Of a DNA stretch of 64,000 nucleotides, positions 17,408 through 26,688 are shown piece after piece; the stretch's first letter is position 1; every line of letters starts with the position of its first letter. The DNA comes from an uncultured Alphaproteobacteria bacterium (GTDB taxonomy: Bacteria > Pseudomonadota > Alphaproteobacteria > HIMB59 > GCA-002718135). The translations under genes were made by a program, and so were the position numbers. The DNA is taken from positions 105,360-169,359 of the forward strand of contig CACFXU010000001.1 of NCBI GenBank assembly GCA_902570155.1. Direction: 5' to 3'. Below the pieces are notes generated by a model. The model saw nothing but the letters and a program-made list of their open reading frames with translations, was not told where the DNA came from and made no database searches.

Positions 17408-18225
17408 TTGTAAATTTTGTTTTTATTAATTTTTGTAAATTTATGTACTATTTCGACGATGTCGGTCAAAGAAAATTTTGTAGCCATCTTTTTTAATTCT
17501 TTGCTATACAAATCAATGTTGTCAAAATCTTGATTTTTTGATGTTTGCCTATCAATAATAGCAACAAACTCTCCTTTAATATTTTCTTTATCTTCTAGTA
17601 TTTTATTTTTAACATTGCTTGGATCTCCTCTAAAAACAAATTCATTTACCTTTGTAAGTTCTTTACATATTGATATTGTTCTTTCAGGCATCATATTTTC
17701 TAGGTACTCTAGAAAAAGAATCAATTTATGACTTGAGACAAAAAATAGACAAGTCTTTTTTTCTTGAGAAATATTCTTAACAAGATCCTCTATTTTTTTT
17801 TTAGATTTTGGAACAAAGCCAAAAAAAGCAAATTCTGATATTGGTAATCCAGATAACTGTAAACCTGATACGATTGACGAGGGGCCAGGCAAAGACGTAA
17901 CTCTTATATTATTCGCAATACAATATTGCACTAAATTATAACCAGGATCTGAAATAAGTGGTGACCCTGCATCAGAAATTAGAACACAATTTTTACTTTT
18001 TAATATTACTTTAATTTGATCTATAATTTTATGCTCATTATAATCGTGTAGAGCTATTAATTTCTTTTTAATGCCTAATTTATTTAGTAGTTTAAGTGAA
18101 TGTTTAGGATTTTCACAAATAATGATATCACATTCTCCAAGCGTCTTAACAGCTCTATAGGTTATGTCATCTAAATTGCCGATAGGTGTTGCTACAATTG
18201 AGAGGCCATTAATAATATTATCCAT
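17383..18225 (-). CDS. rsmI: 16S rRNA (cytidine-1402-2'-O)-methyltransferase RsmI
   Basis: RsmI methylates the ribose of C1402 in 16S rRNA using S-adenosylmethionine. The 280-residue protein has LSIVATPIGNLDDITYRA at the start, LISDAGSPLISDPGYNLV and VTSLPGPSSIVSGLQLSGLP, all family hallmarks. The segment that normally reads EDTRxxxxLL is ENPKHSLKLL here (residues 38-47), so a very conserved Asp-Thr-Arg is changed to Asn-Pro-Lys. Its first 62 bases overlap, on the other strand, the beginning of the LpoA-like gene. Its end overlaps the DolP-like gene by 25 bases. Confidence 0.92.
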   Translation of the reverse strand: MDNIINGLSIVATPIGNLDDITYRAVKTLGECDIIICENPKHSLKLLNKLGIKKKLIALHDYNEHKIIDQIKVILKSKNCVLISDAGSPLISDPGYNLVQYCIANNIRVTSLPGPSSIVSGLQLSGLPISEFAFFGFVPKSKKKIEDLVKNISQEKKTCLFFVSSHKLILFLEYLENMMPERTISICKELTKVNEFVFRGDPSNVKNKILEDKENIKGEFVAIIDRQTSKNQDFDNIDLYSKELKKMATKFSLTDIVEIVHKFTKINKNKIYKWLLKLKK

Positions 18226-19495
18226 TATTTATATATTTATATTTATAATTTCCTGTACTCCAGTAAATTTATCTAAACAAGATACAAAAAATACTCAAGA
18301 AACAACTATTTCTGAAAAAACAATTGAAGATAAAACTGAAAAAAAGGTAATTGAAGAAAAAAAAGAAAGCAAACAAGATAAGCAGAAAAAGATTATAGAA
18401 GATATTGTTTTAGATAAAACAATTATTGCTTTATTTGCAAAAGATGACGATAAAAAAACTACAAAACAATTCTTGAATACCTATGAGTTGGGAATTTATA
18501 ATCTTGGTATAAGTGATGTTGTTATACAAATAGAATTTTTTGAAAATGAAAACGAACTAAAAAAAATTATAGAAAAAAATCTAATACCTGGTAAGATTTT
18601 TTTAGGACCAATTCAATCTAAGTATGCAAAGTTCTTAGATAATTATTGTGCTGATGAAGTAATATTTTTTTCATACTCTTCTAAATCTTCTTTAGCAAAA
18701 AATTGTGTTTATTTAATAAATTTTTTTCCACAAAATGAACTTTCACAACTTATGTTATATTTAAACGATGATGCAAAAGTTGCTCTCCTTTATCCTGAAA
18801 ATGAATATGGATATTTAATAAACAGTCTAATAGATAATATAATTTTTCAAAGTCCAGCAATATTGGTCAACAGATCTTCATATAAAGAAGACTTATCAAA
18901 TGTAAGAGAATCAATAAAAGAATTGGGAAAATATGAATTGAGAAAATATGAACTGAATAGACAAAAACAAATTCTATTCTCTAAAAAAGATGAAAAATCA
19001 AAAAAAAGACTAAAAAAACTAGAAAGATTTAAAACAACAAGCGATTACGATTTTACACATATTTTAATTGCAGATTATGGTTTGAATTTATTACAGGTTG
19101 CACCTCTTCTACCATACTACGATATAGACCCTAATATTGTACAGTTTATGGGAACTGGAGTAATAGATGATAAAACTTTTTTCTATGAACCTTCTTTACA
19201 GGGAGCAATATTTCCAGGAATTCCTGAAACAAGAAGAATAAATATAATTCATAATTATATAGATATATATGATGATGAATTTTTAAGAATCTCAACATTA
19301 CCTTATGACTTGATAGGTTTAATTAATTTTATCTATACAAAGAAATATAAACTTGGTGATGTTATTAAATTATTAAACAATCCAAACAAAAGATTCGATG
19401 GTATTGATGGAAACTTTTATTTTAAAGATAATATGATTGAAAGAGATCTTAACATATTAAAAATAAATAGCGGAAATTCTTTTGTAATTAATTAA
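18164..19495 (+). CDS. LpoA-like (LppC/YraM) lipoprotein, penicillin-binding protein activator
   Basis: A 443-residue lipoprotein. A signal peptide ends at the lipobox IISC (Cys31), followed by a long charged K/E/T-rich linker to about residue 85 and a type I periplasmic-binding-like domain. Family-like segments are ALFAKDD, KIFLGPIQSKYAK, ALLYPENEYGYLIN, THILIADYGLNLLQVAPLLPYYD and VQFMGTGVIDD. In gamma-proteobacteria LpoA activates the synthase PBP1A from the outer membrane. The start is uncertain: ATG 18164 (used) and TTG 18176 both overlap rsmI head to head; later starts would lose the basic N-region. A 15-base tandem duplication gives KYELRKYELN. It ends eight bases into the convergent rdgB. 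Confidence 0.78.
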   Translation: MSSKLPIGVATIERPLIILSIIYIFIFIISCTPVNLSKQDTKNTQETTISEKTIEDKTEKKVIEEKKESKQDKQKKIIEDIVLDKTIIALFAKDDDKKTTKQFLNTYELGIYNLGISDVVIQIEFFENENELKKIIEKNLIPGKIFLGPIQSKYAKFLDNYCADEVIFFSYSSKSSLAKNCVYLINFFPQNELSQLMLYLNDDAKVALLYPENEYGYLINSLIDNIIFQSPAILVNRSSYKEDLSNVRESIKELGKYELRKYELNRQKQILFSKKDEKSKKRLKKLERFKTTSDYDFTHILIADYGLNLLQVAPLLPYYDIDPNIVQFMGTGVIDDKTFFYEPSLQGAIFPGIPETRRINIIHNYIDIYDDEFLRISTLPYDLIGLINFIYTKKYKLGDVIKLLNNPNKRFDGIDGNFYFKDNMIERDLNILKINSGNSFVIN

Positions 19496-20069
19496 TTAAA
19501 AAGTTAATCAATTTTGTTACTGCTATAGACCTATGGCTAATTTCGTTTTTTTCTTTAGTGCTTAATTCAGCTAATGTTTTATTATAATTTTTAGGAATGA
19601 AAACTGGATCATAACCAAAACCAAATTTACCCTTAGCTTGTTCGGAAATTTTCCCATCAATTATTCCATTAAATACTATGTTGTGATTTTCTTTAGCTGT
19701 TAGGCTTATTGAAGTTTTAAAGTAAGCATTTTGTTTATTATTTTTTTTAGTACTTTTAATAATACTTTCAAAACAAGCCTTATTACTTTTAAAATTGTTT
19801 AAAAATCTTTTAGAAAGAACGCCCGGTTTCCAATTTAAACTTTCAATGCATATTCCTGAGTCATCAGCAAAGCAAGAAATGCCAGTTTTATTAAATCCAT
19901 AGTCTGATTTTATCTTTGCATTTTCTTCGAAAGATTTACCACTTTCTTCTGGCTCTTCACTTATGTTTAGATCATTTAATGAAAGAAGTTCTAGATTAAA
20001 TTTGTTAAAAATTTTTTTAATTTCAATTATTTTATTTTTATTATTTGAAAAAAATAATAATTTCCTCAA
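19488..20069 (-). CDS. rdgB: dITP/XTP pyrophosphatase (RdgB/HAM1)
   Basis: RdgB cleans the nucleotide pool by hydrolysing ITP, dITP and XTP to monophosphates. The 193-residue protein opens with LLFFSNNKNKIIEIKKIF (the SxNxxK substrate loop) and shows SFEENAKIKSDYGF, CFADDSGICIESL with the catalytic Asp pair, GFGYDPVFIPKNYNKTLAEL and ISHRSIAVTKL. It lies one base downstream of rph, the usual order rph-rdgB in alphaproteobacteria, next to hrcA-grpE. Confidence 0.95.
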   Translation of the reverse strand: MRKLLFFSNNKNKIIEIKKIFNKFNLELLSLNDLNISEEPEESGKSFEENAKIKSDYGFNKTGISCFADDSGICIESLNWKPGVLSKRFLNNFKSNKACFESIIKSTKKNNKQNAYFKTSISLTAKENHNIVFNGIIDGKISEQAKGKFGFGYDPVFIPKNYNKTLAELSTKEKNEISHRSIAVTKLINFLIN

Positions 20070-20070
20070 T

Positions 20071-20781
20071 TTATTTCAAAGCCTCTTTTTGTTTAGAAAT
20101 TATCTCTTTAACTCCAATTTTTGCTAGTGAAAACATTTCTGTAAACTGAGTATCGTTGAAAAAAAATTCTTCACCAGTAACTTGAATTTCAGATATTTCA
20201 TCTGAATCACAAATTACAAAATTTGCATCTACTTGAGCTTCGGAGTCTTCCCTATAATCTAGATCCAATAATGCTTTATTTTCCACTATGCCAGTTGATA
20301 CTGCCCCTATAAAGTTTTTGATAATTGGTTTTTGGAGATTATAATTGTTCTTTAATTTTTCTATTGCCAGATATAAAGAAATAAAACCACCACTGATAGA
20401 AGCAGTCCTTGTCCCACCATCTGCTTGAATTACATCGCAGTCTACTTTAATTTGACGCTCTCCAAGATTTGAAAGATCCACAATTGATCTTAAGCTACGC
20501 CCAATTAACCTTTGTATTTCTTGCGTTCTACCTGACTGTTTTCCTTTAGCAGCCTCCCTGTCCATTCTAGTATTTGTTGACCTAGGTAGCATTCCATATT
20601 CTGCTGTAACCCAACCTTTACCAGTATTTTTTAACCAGTGAGGAACTTTTTCATCAATTGTTGCAAGACAAAGAACATGTGTACTTCCAAATTTTACTAA
20701 ACATGAACCATCAGCATGAATATTTACGTTTTTCTCAAATGAAATTTCACGCATCTGATTGAAGGATCTATCTTTTCTCAT
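20071..20781 (-). CDS. rph: Ribonuclease PH
   Basis: RNase PH is the phosphorolytic 3'-5' exonuclease that trims tRNA precursors. The 236-residue protein shows GSCLVKFGSTHVLC, GWVTAEYGMLPRSTNTR, SGRTQEIQRLIGRSLRS (phosphate-binding Arg), DCDVIQADGGTRTASISG and DLDYREDSEAQVDANFV with the catalytic acids. All match a full-length active enzyme. It is divergent from hrcA across a gap of only 47 bases, which must hold both promoters. Confidence 0.97.
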   Translation of the reverse strand: MRKDRSFNQMREISFEKNVNIHADGSCLVKFGSTHVLCLATIDEKVPHWLKNTGKGWVTAEYGMLPRSTNTRMDREAAKGKQSGRTQEIQRLIGRSLRSIVDLSNLGERQIKVDCDVIQADGGTRTASISGGFISLYLAIEKLKNNYNLQKPIIKNFIGAVSTGIVENKALLDLDYREDSEAQVDANFVICDSDEISEIQVTGEEFFFNDTQFTEMFSLAKIGVKEIISKQKEALK

Positions 20782-20828
20782 ATAAATTTAATAATAGTAG
20801 ATAAATATTATTTTTAAATAAAATTCTT

Positions 20829-21875
20829 ATGTCTGATAATGTATATGCACAAATTAATGATAGATCGAAATTAATTTTTAAAAAATTAGTTGAGTCATAT
20901 CTTAAAACTGGATCTCCAGCAGGATCAGAAACAATTATGAAGATGGGAGGCTTAAACCTTTCCTCAGCTTCAATTAGATCCATTTTATCAAATTTACAAA
21001 AAGAAGGTCTTCTATATGCTCCTCATAGATCCGCAGGCAGAATGCCTACCGAGAAAGGTATGAGGTTTTTTGTAGACGGACTTCTAGAGTTTGGAAGAAT
21101 ATCTAAGATAGATAAAGAAAATATTAAACAACAGTGTTTAACAAAGGGAAAATCTTATGAAGAAGTGCTCGATGTTGCTTCCAAGGCAATTTCAGGATTA
21201 TCGAGTTATGCAGGAATAGTTATTGCACCAAAATTTCAAAAAAACATAAAGCACGTTGAGTTTATTAGATTAAATAATAGTCAATTAATGCTTATTCTTG
21301 CTTATGAGAATGGAGAAGTAGAAAACCGCATCATTGAAGATAATGGTAAATATAATAGTTCATTATTAATACAGGCTTCAAACTACCTTACATCAAAGTT
21401 TACTAATAAAAACATTTCTCAAATTAAAAGATTAATACAAACAGAAATAAAAAATTCACAAAATCAATTAGAGTCAATCTCTTCAAAATTAATTCAACAA
21501 GGTATTATTGAAACTCAGCCTAATAGCAAAAATCCTTATATTTTTTTACATGGACAATCAAATCTATTAAAAGATGAAATTGTTTCTAAAGACTTAGATC
21601 AAATACGAAATCTTTTTGATGAAATTGAGAAAAAATCTAGTTTTGTAGATATATTAGAAACAGCAGGAAGAGCAAAAGGAGTTCAAATTTTTATTGGATC
21701 TAAAAATTTTTTGTTTAAACACTCTGGTCTTTCTATGGTAATGGCCCCATATAAAAATAATGATCAGGAAATTATAGGAGCCATAGGTGTAGTTGGTCCT
21801 ACAAGACTAAACTACTCAAAAATAGTTCCCCTGGTTGATTATACGTCTAAAATTATTGGAAAGGTGATTGATTAA
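20829..21875 (+). CDS. hrcA: Heat-inducible transcription repressor HrcA
   Basis: HrcA represses chaperone operons by binding CIRCE elements and needs GroEL for activity. The 348-residue protein has an N-terminal winged-helix domain (LIFKKLVESYLKTGSPAGSETI, then SSASIRSILSNLQKEGLLYAPHRSAGRMPTEKG), the GAF-like central domain and the C-terminal IGAIGVVGPTRLNYSKIVPLVDYTSKI. No CIRCE is visible before hrcA, dnaK or dnaJ, so its target is probably groESL outside the window. The stop overlaps the grpE start (TAATG). Confidence 0.95.
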   Translation: MSDNVYAQINDRSKLIFKKLVESYLKTGSPAGSETIMKMGGLNLSSASIRSILSNLQKEGLLYAPHRSAGRMPTEKGMRFFVDGLLEFGRISKIDKENIKQQCLTKGKSYEEVLDVASKAISGLSSYAGIVIAPKFQKNIKHVEFIRLNNSQLMLILAYENGEVENRIIEDNGKYNSSLLIQASNYLTSKFTNKNISQIKRLIQTEIKNSQNQLESISSKLIQQGIIETQPNSKNPYIFLHGQSNLLKDEIVSKDLDQIRNLFDEIEKKSSFVDILETAGRAKGVQIFIGSKNFLFKHSGLSMVMAPYKNNDQEIIGAIGVVGPTRLNYSKIVPLVDYTSKIIGKVID

Positions 21876-22546
21876 TGGTTGAAAAAAAAGAAGAAGATAA
21901 CCAACAAGAAGAAATAAAAGAACCTGATTCTGAGAATGTTGAAAACGATAAAGATAATAATGATACTCAAGAAAACACAGATACACAAGAGACAACTGAA
22001 GATGAAAATTCAGAAGAGGATAGCTTAGAAAAGGAAATTGAAACACTAAAAGAAGAAAAAATTCGATTACTCGCTGAAATGGAAAATCTTAGAAAAAGAT
22101 TTGAACGAGAAAAAGTTGAAACAATAAAGTTTGGTAGCATAAATTTAGCAAGAGACATTCTATCGCCAGGAGATAATTTAGAAAGAGCACTGGATGCTTT
22201 ACCAGAAGATGAAAATCATCCAGAAAGTATAAAAAATCTTATCGATGGTTTAAAAATGGTGCTTAAAGAATACAAAAGTACTCTTGAAAAACACGGTGTC
22301 AAAAAAATTGAAACATTAAATCAAAAATTTGACCATAACTTTCATCAAGCAATGATGGAAGTTGAAAATAATGAAGTTGAAGAAGGAACAGTAGTACAAG
22401 AAGTCCAATCTGGCTATACAATGCATGACCGATTGCTCAGAGCAGCAATGGTTGGGGTTTCCAAAAAACCAGTCGCTAAAACAGAAGAACCTGCAGAAGA
22501 AAAAGAAGAAGACAATCCTGAAAATGAGAGTAAAGAAAAGTCATAA
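21875..22546 (+). CDS. grpE: Nucleotide exchange factor GrpE
   Basis: GrpE releases ADP from DnaK. The 223-residue protein has a long acidic, disordered N-terminus (E/D/N/T-rich to about residue 55), the long helix LAEMENLRKRFEREKVETIKFG, ARDILSPGDNLERAL, and the beta domain with QKFDHNFHQAMMEVE and VVQEVQSGYTMHDRLLRAAMVGVSKKP. An acidic tail follows. It is translationally coupled to hrcA; dnaK follows after a 125-base gap with its own heat-shock-like promoter. Confidence 0.96.
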   Translation: MVEKKEEDNQQEEIKEPDSENVENDKDNNDTQENTDTQETTEDENSEEDSLEKEIETLKEEKIRLLAEMENLRKRFEREKVETIKFGSINLARDILSPGDNLERALDALPEDENHPESIKNLIDGLKMVLKEYKSTLEKHGVKKIETLNQKFDHNFHQAMMEVENNEVEEGTVVQEVQSGYTMHDRLLRAAMVGVSKKPVAKTEEPAEEKEEDNPENESKEKS

Positions 22547-22591
22547 AAAGCCCTAAATTACTTGTTTTTTTTAATATTAATCGGGAACATC

Positions 22592-22619
22592 CTTGTATTT
22601 TAAAACTTTTTTCCCATAT
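22592..22619 (+). promoter_or_regulatory. Sigma-32-like heat-shock promoter of dnaK
   Basis: CTTGTAT (22592-22598) and CCCATAT (22613-22619) are separated by 14 bases and match the RpoH pattern CTTGAAA / CCCATNT. The predicted transcript start lies about 45 bases before the dnaK ATG, and the leader contains a small CCAAT-GATG-ATTGG hairpin and the ribosome site AGAGGA. The promoter would allow dnaK-dnaJ to be induced independently of hrcA-grpE. Confidence 0.6.
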
Positions 22620-22671
22620 CTAATGTAGCCAATGATGATTGGTAAATAATTAATTAAAGAGGATAAAAAAT

Positions 22672-24594
22672 ATGGCAAAAGTAATTGGTATTGATTTAGG
22701 TACTACAAACTCCTGCGTTGCAGTAATGGACGGTAAGGAAGCAAAAGTAATTGAAAACTCTGAAGGTGGAAGAACAACACCGTCAATGGTAGCATTCAGT
22801 GACACAAAAGAAAAACTTGTTGGACAATCAGCTAAAAGACAAGCAGTAACTAATTCTGAAAATACTTTATTTGCCATAAAAAGATTAATTGGAAGAACGT
22901 TTGAGGACGAAGCTGTTAAGTCTGACAGTGGATTGGTACCTTATAAAATCGTAAAAGGTGATAACGGTGATGCCTGGGTAGAAGCACGTGGAGATAAATA
23001 TAGTCCAAGTCAAATTAGTGCATTTATTTTACAAAAAATGAAAGAGACAGCAGAGTCTTATTTAGGAGATACTGTTACACAAGCAGTTATAACAGTTCCT
23101 GCATATTTTAATGACGCTCAAAGACAAGCAACAAAAGATGCTGGAAAAATAGCTGGGCTAGAAGTCTTAAGAATTATTAACGAGCCTACTGCTGCAGCGT
23201 TAGCATATGGTTTAGATAAAAAGAAAACAGGTACAGTTGCTGTTTACGATCTTGGTGGAGGTACATTTGATATTTCTATCTTAGAAATTGGTGATGGTGT
23301 TTTTGAGGTTAAATCAACAAACGGTGATACTCACCTTGGTGGTGAGGATTTTGATCTTAAAATTATTGATTACCTTGCTGACGAATTCAAAAAAGATAAT
23401 GGTATTGATTTACGTTCAGATAAACTTGCCCTTCAACGTTTGAAAGAGGCAGCTGAGAAAGCAAAAATTGAATTATCAAGTTCAACTGAAACAGAAGTTA
23501 ACTTGCCATTCATTACTGCTGATCAATCTGGCCCTAAACATCTAACGATTAAATTATCGAGAGCAAAACTAGAAGCTATCGTAGGTGAACTTTTAAACCA
23601 AAGTTTAAAACCTTGCGAAATGGCACTCAAAGATGCTGGATTACAAGCTGCTGAAATTGATGATGTTATTTTGGTTGGTGGTATGACAAGAATGCCTAAA
23701 GTAACGGAGATAGTAAAAAACTTCTTTGGTAAAGAACCTAATAAAGGTGTTAACCCAGATGAAGTTGTTGCATCTGGTGCTGCTATCCAAGCAGGCGTAT
23801 TACAAGGTGATGTCAAAGATGTTTTATTGCTTGATGTTACACCTTTATCACTTGGTATTGAAACACTTGGTGGTGTATTTACAAAACTAATTGATAAAAA
23901 TACAACTATCCCAACAAAGAAGAGCCAGGTATTTTCTACTGCTGAAGATAATCAGAGTGCAGTAACTATTAGAGTTTTTCAAGGTGAAAGAGAAATGGCT
24001 GCTGATAACAAATTGCTAGGTCAGTTTGATTTAGTAGGTATCCCACCTGCTGCAAGGGGAATGCCACAAATCGAAGTAACTTTCGATATTGATGCAAATG
24101 GTATTGTAAACGTTTCGGCTAAAGACAAATCAACTGGTAAAGAACAACAAATCAAAATCCAGGCCTCTGGTGGATTATCAGATGAAGAGATTGAAAAAAT
24201 GGTTAAAGAGGCAGAAGAAAATGCTGAAGCTGACAAAAAGAAAAGAGAAGCTGTTGATACTAGAAACCATGCTGATAGTTTAATTAATGAAACTGAAAAG
24301 AATTTAAAAGAGCACGGAGACAAAATTCCTGAAGCTGATAAAAACAAAATCACAGAGGATATTGAAGAGCTCAAGAAAGTAAAAGATGGCGAAGATTTAG
24401 AAGCTATAAAATCTAAAACTGAAGCACTTGTTCAATCATCTCTAAAAATGGGTGAAGCAATTTATAAACAAAACCCTCAAGGTGCTGGACCTCAACCTGA
24501 TCCATCTGGTGCTGAACCATCAGCTGATAATACGAAAGATGAAAAGGTTGTAGACGCAGAATTTGAAGAAGTAGACGAAGATAAAAAAGATTAA
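22672..24594 (+). CDS. dnaK: Molecular chaperone DnaK (Hsp70)
   Basis: A complete 640-residue Hsp70. The ATPase domain starts [21 protein letters not shown] and includes [15 protein letters not shown] and [28 protein letters not shown] lies near its end. The linker [19 protein letters not shown] leads into the substrate-binding domain, followed by a helical lid and an acidic tail ending EEVDEDKKD, the co-chaperone-docking end. The sequence is much less AT-biased in amino acid content than its neighbours, as expected for a highly conserved, highly expressed gene. It has a good Shine-Dalgarno (AGAGGA) and precedes dnaJ by 28 bases. Confidence 0.99.
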   Translation: MAKVIGIDLGTTNSCVAVMDGKEAKVIENSEGGRTTPSMVAFSDTKEKLVGQSAKRQAVTNSENTLFAIKRLIGRTFEDEAVKSDSGLVPYKIVKGDNGDAWVEARGDKYSPSQISAFILQKMKETAESYLGDTVTQAVITVPAYFNDAQRQATKDAGKIAGLEVLRIINEPTAAALAYGLDKKKTGTVAVYDLGGGTFDISILEIGDGVFEVKSTNGDTHLGGEDFDLKIIDYLADEFKKDNGIDLRSDKLALQRLKEAAEKAKIELSSSTETEVNLPFITADQSGPKHLTIKLSRAKLEAIVGELLNQSLKPCEMALKDAGLQAAEIDDVILVGGMTRMPKVTEIVKNFFGKEPNKGVNPDEVVASGAAIQAGVLQGDVKDVLLLDVTPLSLGIETLGGVFTKLIDKNTTIPTKKSQVFSTAEDNQSAVTIRVFQGEREMAADNKLLGQFDLVGIPPAARGMPQIEVTFDIDANGIVNVSAKDKSTGKEQQIKIQASGGLSDEEIEKMVKEAEENAEADKKKREAVDTRNHADSLINETEKNLKEHGDKIPEADKNKITEDIEELKKVKDGEDLEAIKSKTEALVQSSLKMGEAIYKQNPQGAGPQPDPSGAEPSADNTKDEKVVDAEFEEVDEDKKD

Positions 24595-24622
24595 CGCTCC
24601 ATAATTTTTATAAGGAGGAGAT

Positions 24623-25756
24623 GTGGCTGATAAAGATTTCTATGAGATACTAGGCGTTAAACGAAATGCCAGTGAAGATGAGATAAAAAAAGCTTATAGA
24701 AAACAAGCTATGAAATATCATCCAGATCGTAACAAGGATGATAAAACTGCTGAAAGAAAATTTAAAGAAGCTGCAGCTGCTTATGAAGTTTTAAAAGACT
24801 CAGAAAAAAGATCAGCTTATGATCAGTATGGACACGACGCTTTTAAACAAGGCGGGATGGGTGGAGCCCAGGGCTTTGGAGATTTCGCAGGCGGCTTTTC
24901 TGATATTTTTGAAGAGTTCTTTGGCGGAGGGTTTGGTGGACAATCATCAAGAAGGCGAGGTCCTCAAAGAGGAAGTGATCTTCGTTACAATATGTCCGTT
25001 TCACTATTCGAAGCTTTCACTGGAAAGAAACCACAAATAAGAATTCCAACTTATGTTGGTTGTGATGCATGTGCAGCAACTGGAAGTGCGGATAAATCTG
25101 GACCAAGTACCTGTTCTACTTGTGGCGGTGCAGGTAAAGTTAGATCACAACAAGGTTTCTTCTCTATTGAAAGACCATGCCCTACATGTGGTGGAGAAGG
25201 TTCAAGCATAAAAAATCCATGCCTTAAATGTTCTGGAACTGGAAATATTAAAAAACAAAAAACAATTTCTGTTACTATCCCTGCAGGTGTTGATACAGGT
25301 ACAAGAATTCGAATAGCTGGTGAAGGAGAGCCAGGTGAAAGAGGAGCAGGAAACGGAGATCTTTATATTTTTGTTGAAGTTCAAAAGGATAAACTCTTTG
25401 AAAGAGAAGAAGAAAATTTATTTTGTGAAATACCAATTTCAATTACTACTGCAATTTTAGGTGGTGAAATAGAAGTGCCAACTATAGAAGGAAAAAAAGC
25501 CAGACTTAATATTCCAGCGGGTACCCAATCTGAGACTCAATTTAGACTACGCGGAAAAGGAATGAGTATACTTCGACAAAGTAGACGCGGAGATATGTAT
25601 GTACAAGCAAATGTTGAAATCCCAGTAAATCTAAATAGCAAACAAAAAGATATTCTGAGAGAGTTTGAAAATGAAGGCGGCACATCAAAAAAACATAGCC
25701 CAAAATCACAAGGTTTTTTCTCAAAATTAAAAGAAGTCTGGGAAGATTTAACTTAA
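24623..25756 (+). CDS. dnaJ: Chaperone DnaJ (Hsp40)
   Basis: DnaJ delivers substrates to DnaK and stimulates its ATPase. The 377-residue protein contains the J domain with HPD (YHPDRNKDD), a Gly/Phe-rich region (about 75-115), four zinc motifs ([32 protein letters not shown]) and the C-terminal beta domains. The first zinc motif has Ala where CxxCxGxG has Gly. The start is GTG at 24623, set by a perfect AAGGAGGAG just upstream; the overlapping ATG two bases earlier is out of frame. Confidence 0.98.
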   Translation: MADKDFYEILGVKRNASEDEIKKAYRKQAMKYHPDRNKDDKTAERKFKEAAAAYEVLKDSEKRSAYDQYGHDAFKQGGMGGAQGFGDFAGGFSDIFEEFFGGGFGGQSSRRRGPQRGSDLRYNMSVSLFEAFTGKKPQIRIPTYVGCDACAATGSADKSGPSTCSTCGGAGKVRSQQGFFSIERPCPTCGGEGSSIKNPCLKCSGTGNIKKQKTISVTIPAGVDTGTRIRIAGEGEPGERGAGNGDLYIFVEVQKDKLFEREEENLFCEIPISITTAILGGEIEVPTIEGKKARLNIPAGTQSETQFRLRGKGMSILRQSRRGDMYVQANVEIPVNLNSKQKDILREFENEGGTSKKHSPKSQGFFSKLKEVWEDLT

Positions 25757-25797
25757 TTTCTTTTCAACTTACAATCACCAAAGTATAAGAAGTTTTT

Positions 25798-26598
25798 ATG
25801 GCAAAAATTAAAATAGCAGTTGCAGGTTGTCTTGGTCGAATGGGTCAGGAAATATCCAAACAAATTTTAAAAAATAAAAATTTAGAATTTGTAGGAGGCT
25901 TTGAACACAAAAAACATAAAGATATTAACAAACCACTAAATAAAGTCTCAGATATAAAGTCTACAAATTTGGTTACTGCTAATTCAGCTCAATTGATCAA
26001 AGAAGCAAGTGTAATAATTGATTTTACTACACCTGAGTCTACGTTAGATAATTTAAAAATTGCTTCTGCAAACAAAACAGCAGTTGTTATTGGTACAACA
26101 GGAATGACAGACGCACAAAAAAAGAAAGTAAAAAGTTATTCAAAAAAAATACCTATACTCATGTCATCAAATATGAGTATAGGTGTTAACTTACTATTTA
26201 ATCTTGTTAAACAAACAGCATCAGCCTTAAAAGACACAGAATATGACATCGAAATTTTAGAAACACATCATAAACATAAAAAAGATGCGCCTTCAGGAAC
26301 AGCTCTTTCTCTTGGAGAATATGCTGCTGAGGGAAGAAAAATTAACTTATCAAAATCAAAAGTCTTAGATCGAACAAAAAAACTAAAACCTAGAAAAAAA
26401 GGTGACATTGGTTTTTCAGTTCTAAGGGGAGGGGAAATAGCTGGTGAGCATACTGTTAGTTTTATCAGTGGCAATGATAGAATTGACCTTACACATAAGG
26501 CAAATAATAGATCTATATTTGTTACAGGTGCGATAGACGCTGCTATTTTTGTCAATAAAAAAAGATCTGGATTATTCTCCATGAAAGACCTTTTTTAA
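25798..26598 (+). CDS. dapB: 4-hydroxy-tetrahydrodipicolinate reductase
   Basis: DapB makes tetrahydrodipicolinate for lysine and diaminopimelate, the latter needed for peptidoglycan. The 266-residue protein has the nucleotide-binding motif VAGCLGRMGQEI, DFTTPESTLDN, VIGTTGM, LMSSNMSIGVNLLF, the catalytic ETHHKHKKDAPSGTA with His-His and Lys, and GEIAGEHTVSF. The position downstream of dnaJ is common in alphaproteobacteria. It has its own 41-base upstream gap and ends the plus-strand chaperone block. Confidence 0.96.
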   Translation: MAKIKIAVAGCLGRMGQEISKQILKNKNLEFVGGFEHKKHKDINKPLNKVSDIKSTNLVTANSAQLIKEASVIIDFTTPESTLDNLKIASANKTAVVIGTTGMTDAQKKKVKSYSKKIPILMSSNMSIGVNLLFNLVKQTASALKDTEYDIEILETHHKHKKDAPSGTALSLGEYAAEGRKINLSKSKVLDRTKKLKPRKKGDIGFSVLRGGEIAGEHTVSFISGNDRIDLTHKANNRSIFVTGAIDAAIFVNKKRSGLFSMKDLF

Positions 26599-26688
26599 AC
26601 TGATTCTAAAATTGTAATACTTTTAATAACAAGTTTAAATATTGTATATTTTTCAATTTTATATAAGATTAATTATTTTGGAGTTTAT

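Noticed and set aside
20782..22671. CIRCE element expected with hrcA
   Set aside because: No TTAGCACTC-N9-GAGTGCTAA-like repeat is visible before hrcA, dnaK or elsewhere nearby; the dnaK leader instead has a sigma-32-like promoter.
23523..24374. Long open frames antisense to dnaK
   Set aside because: They mirror the codon pattern of dnaK, have Ser-rich nonsense composition and no start signal; they are shadows of the real gene.
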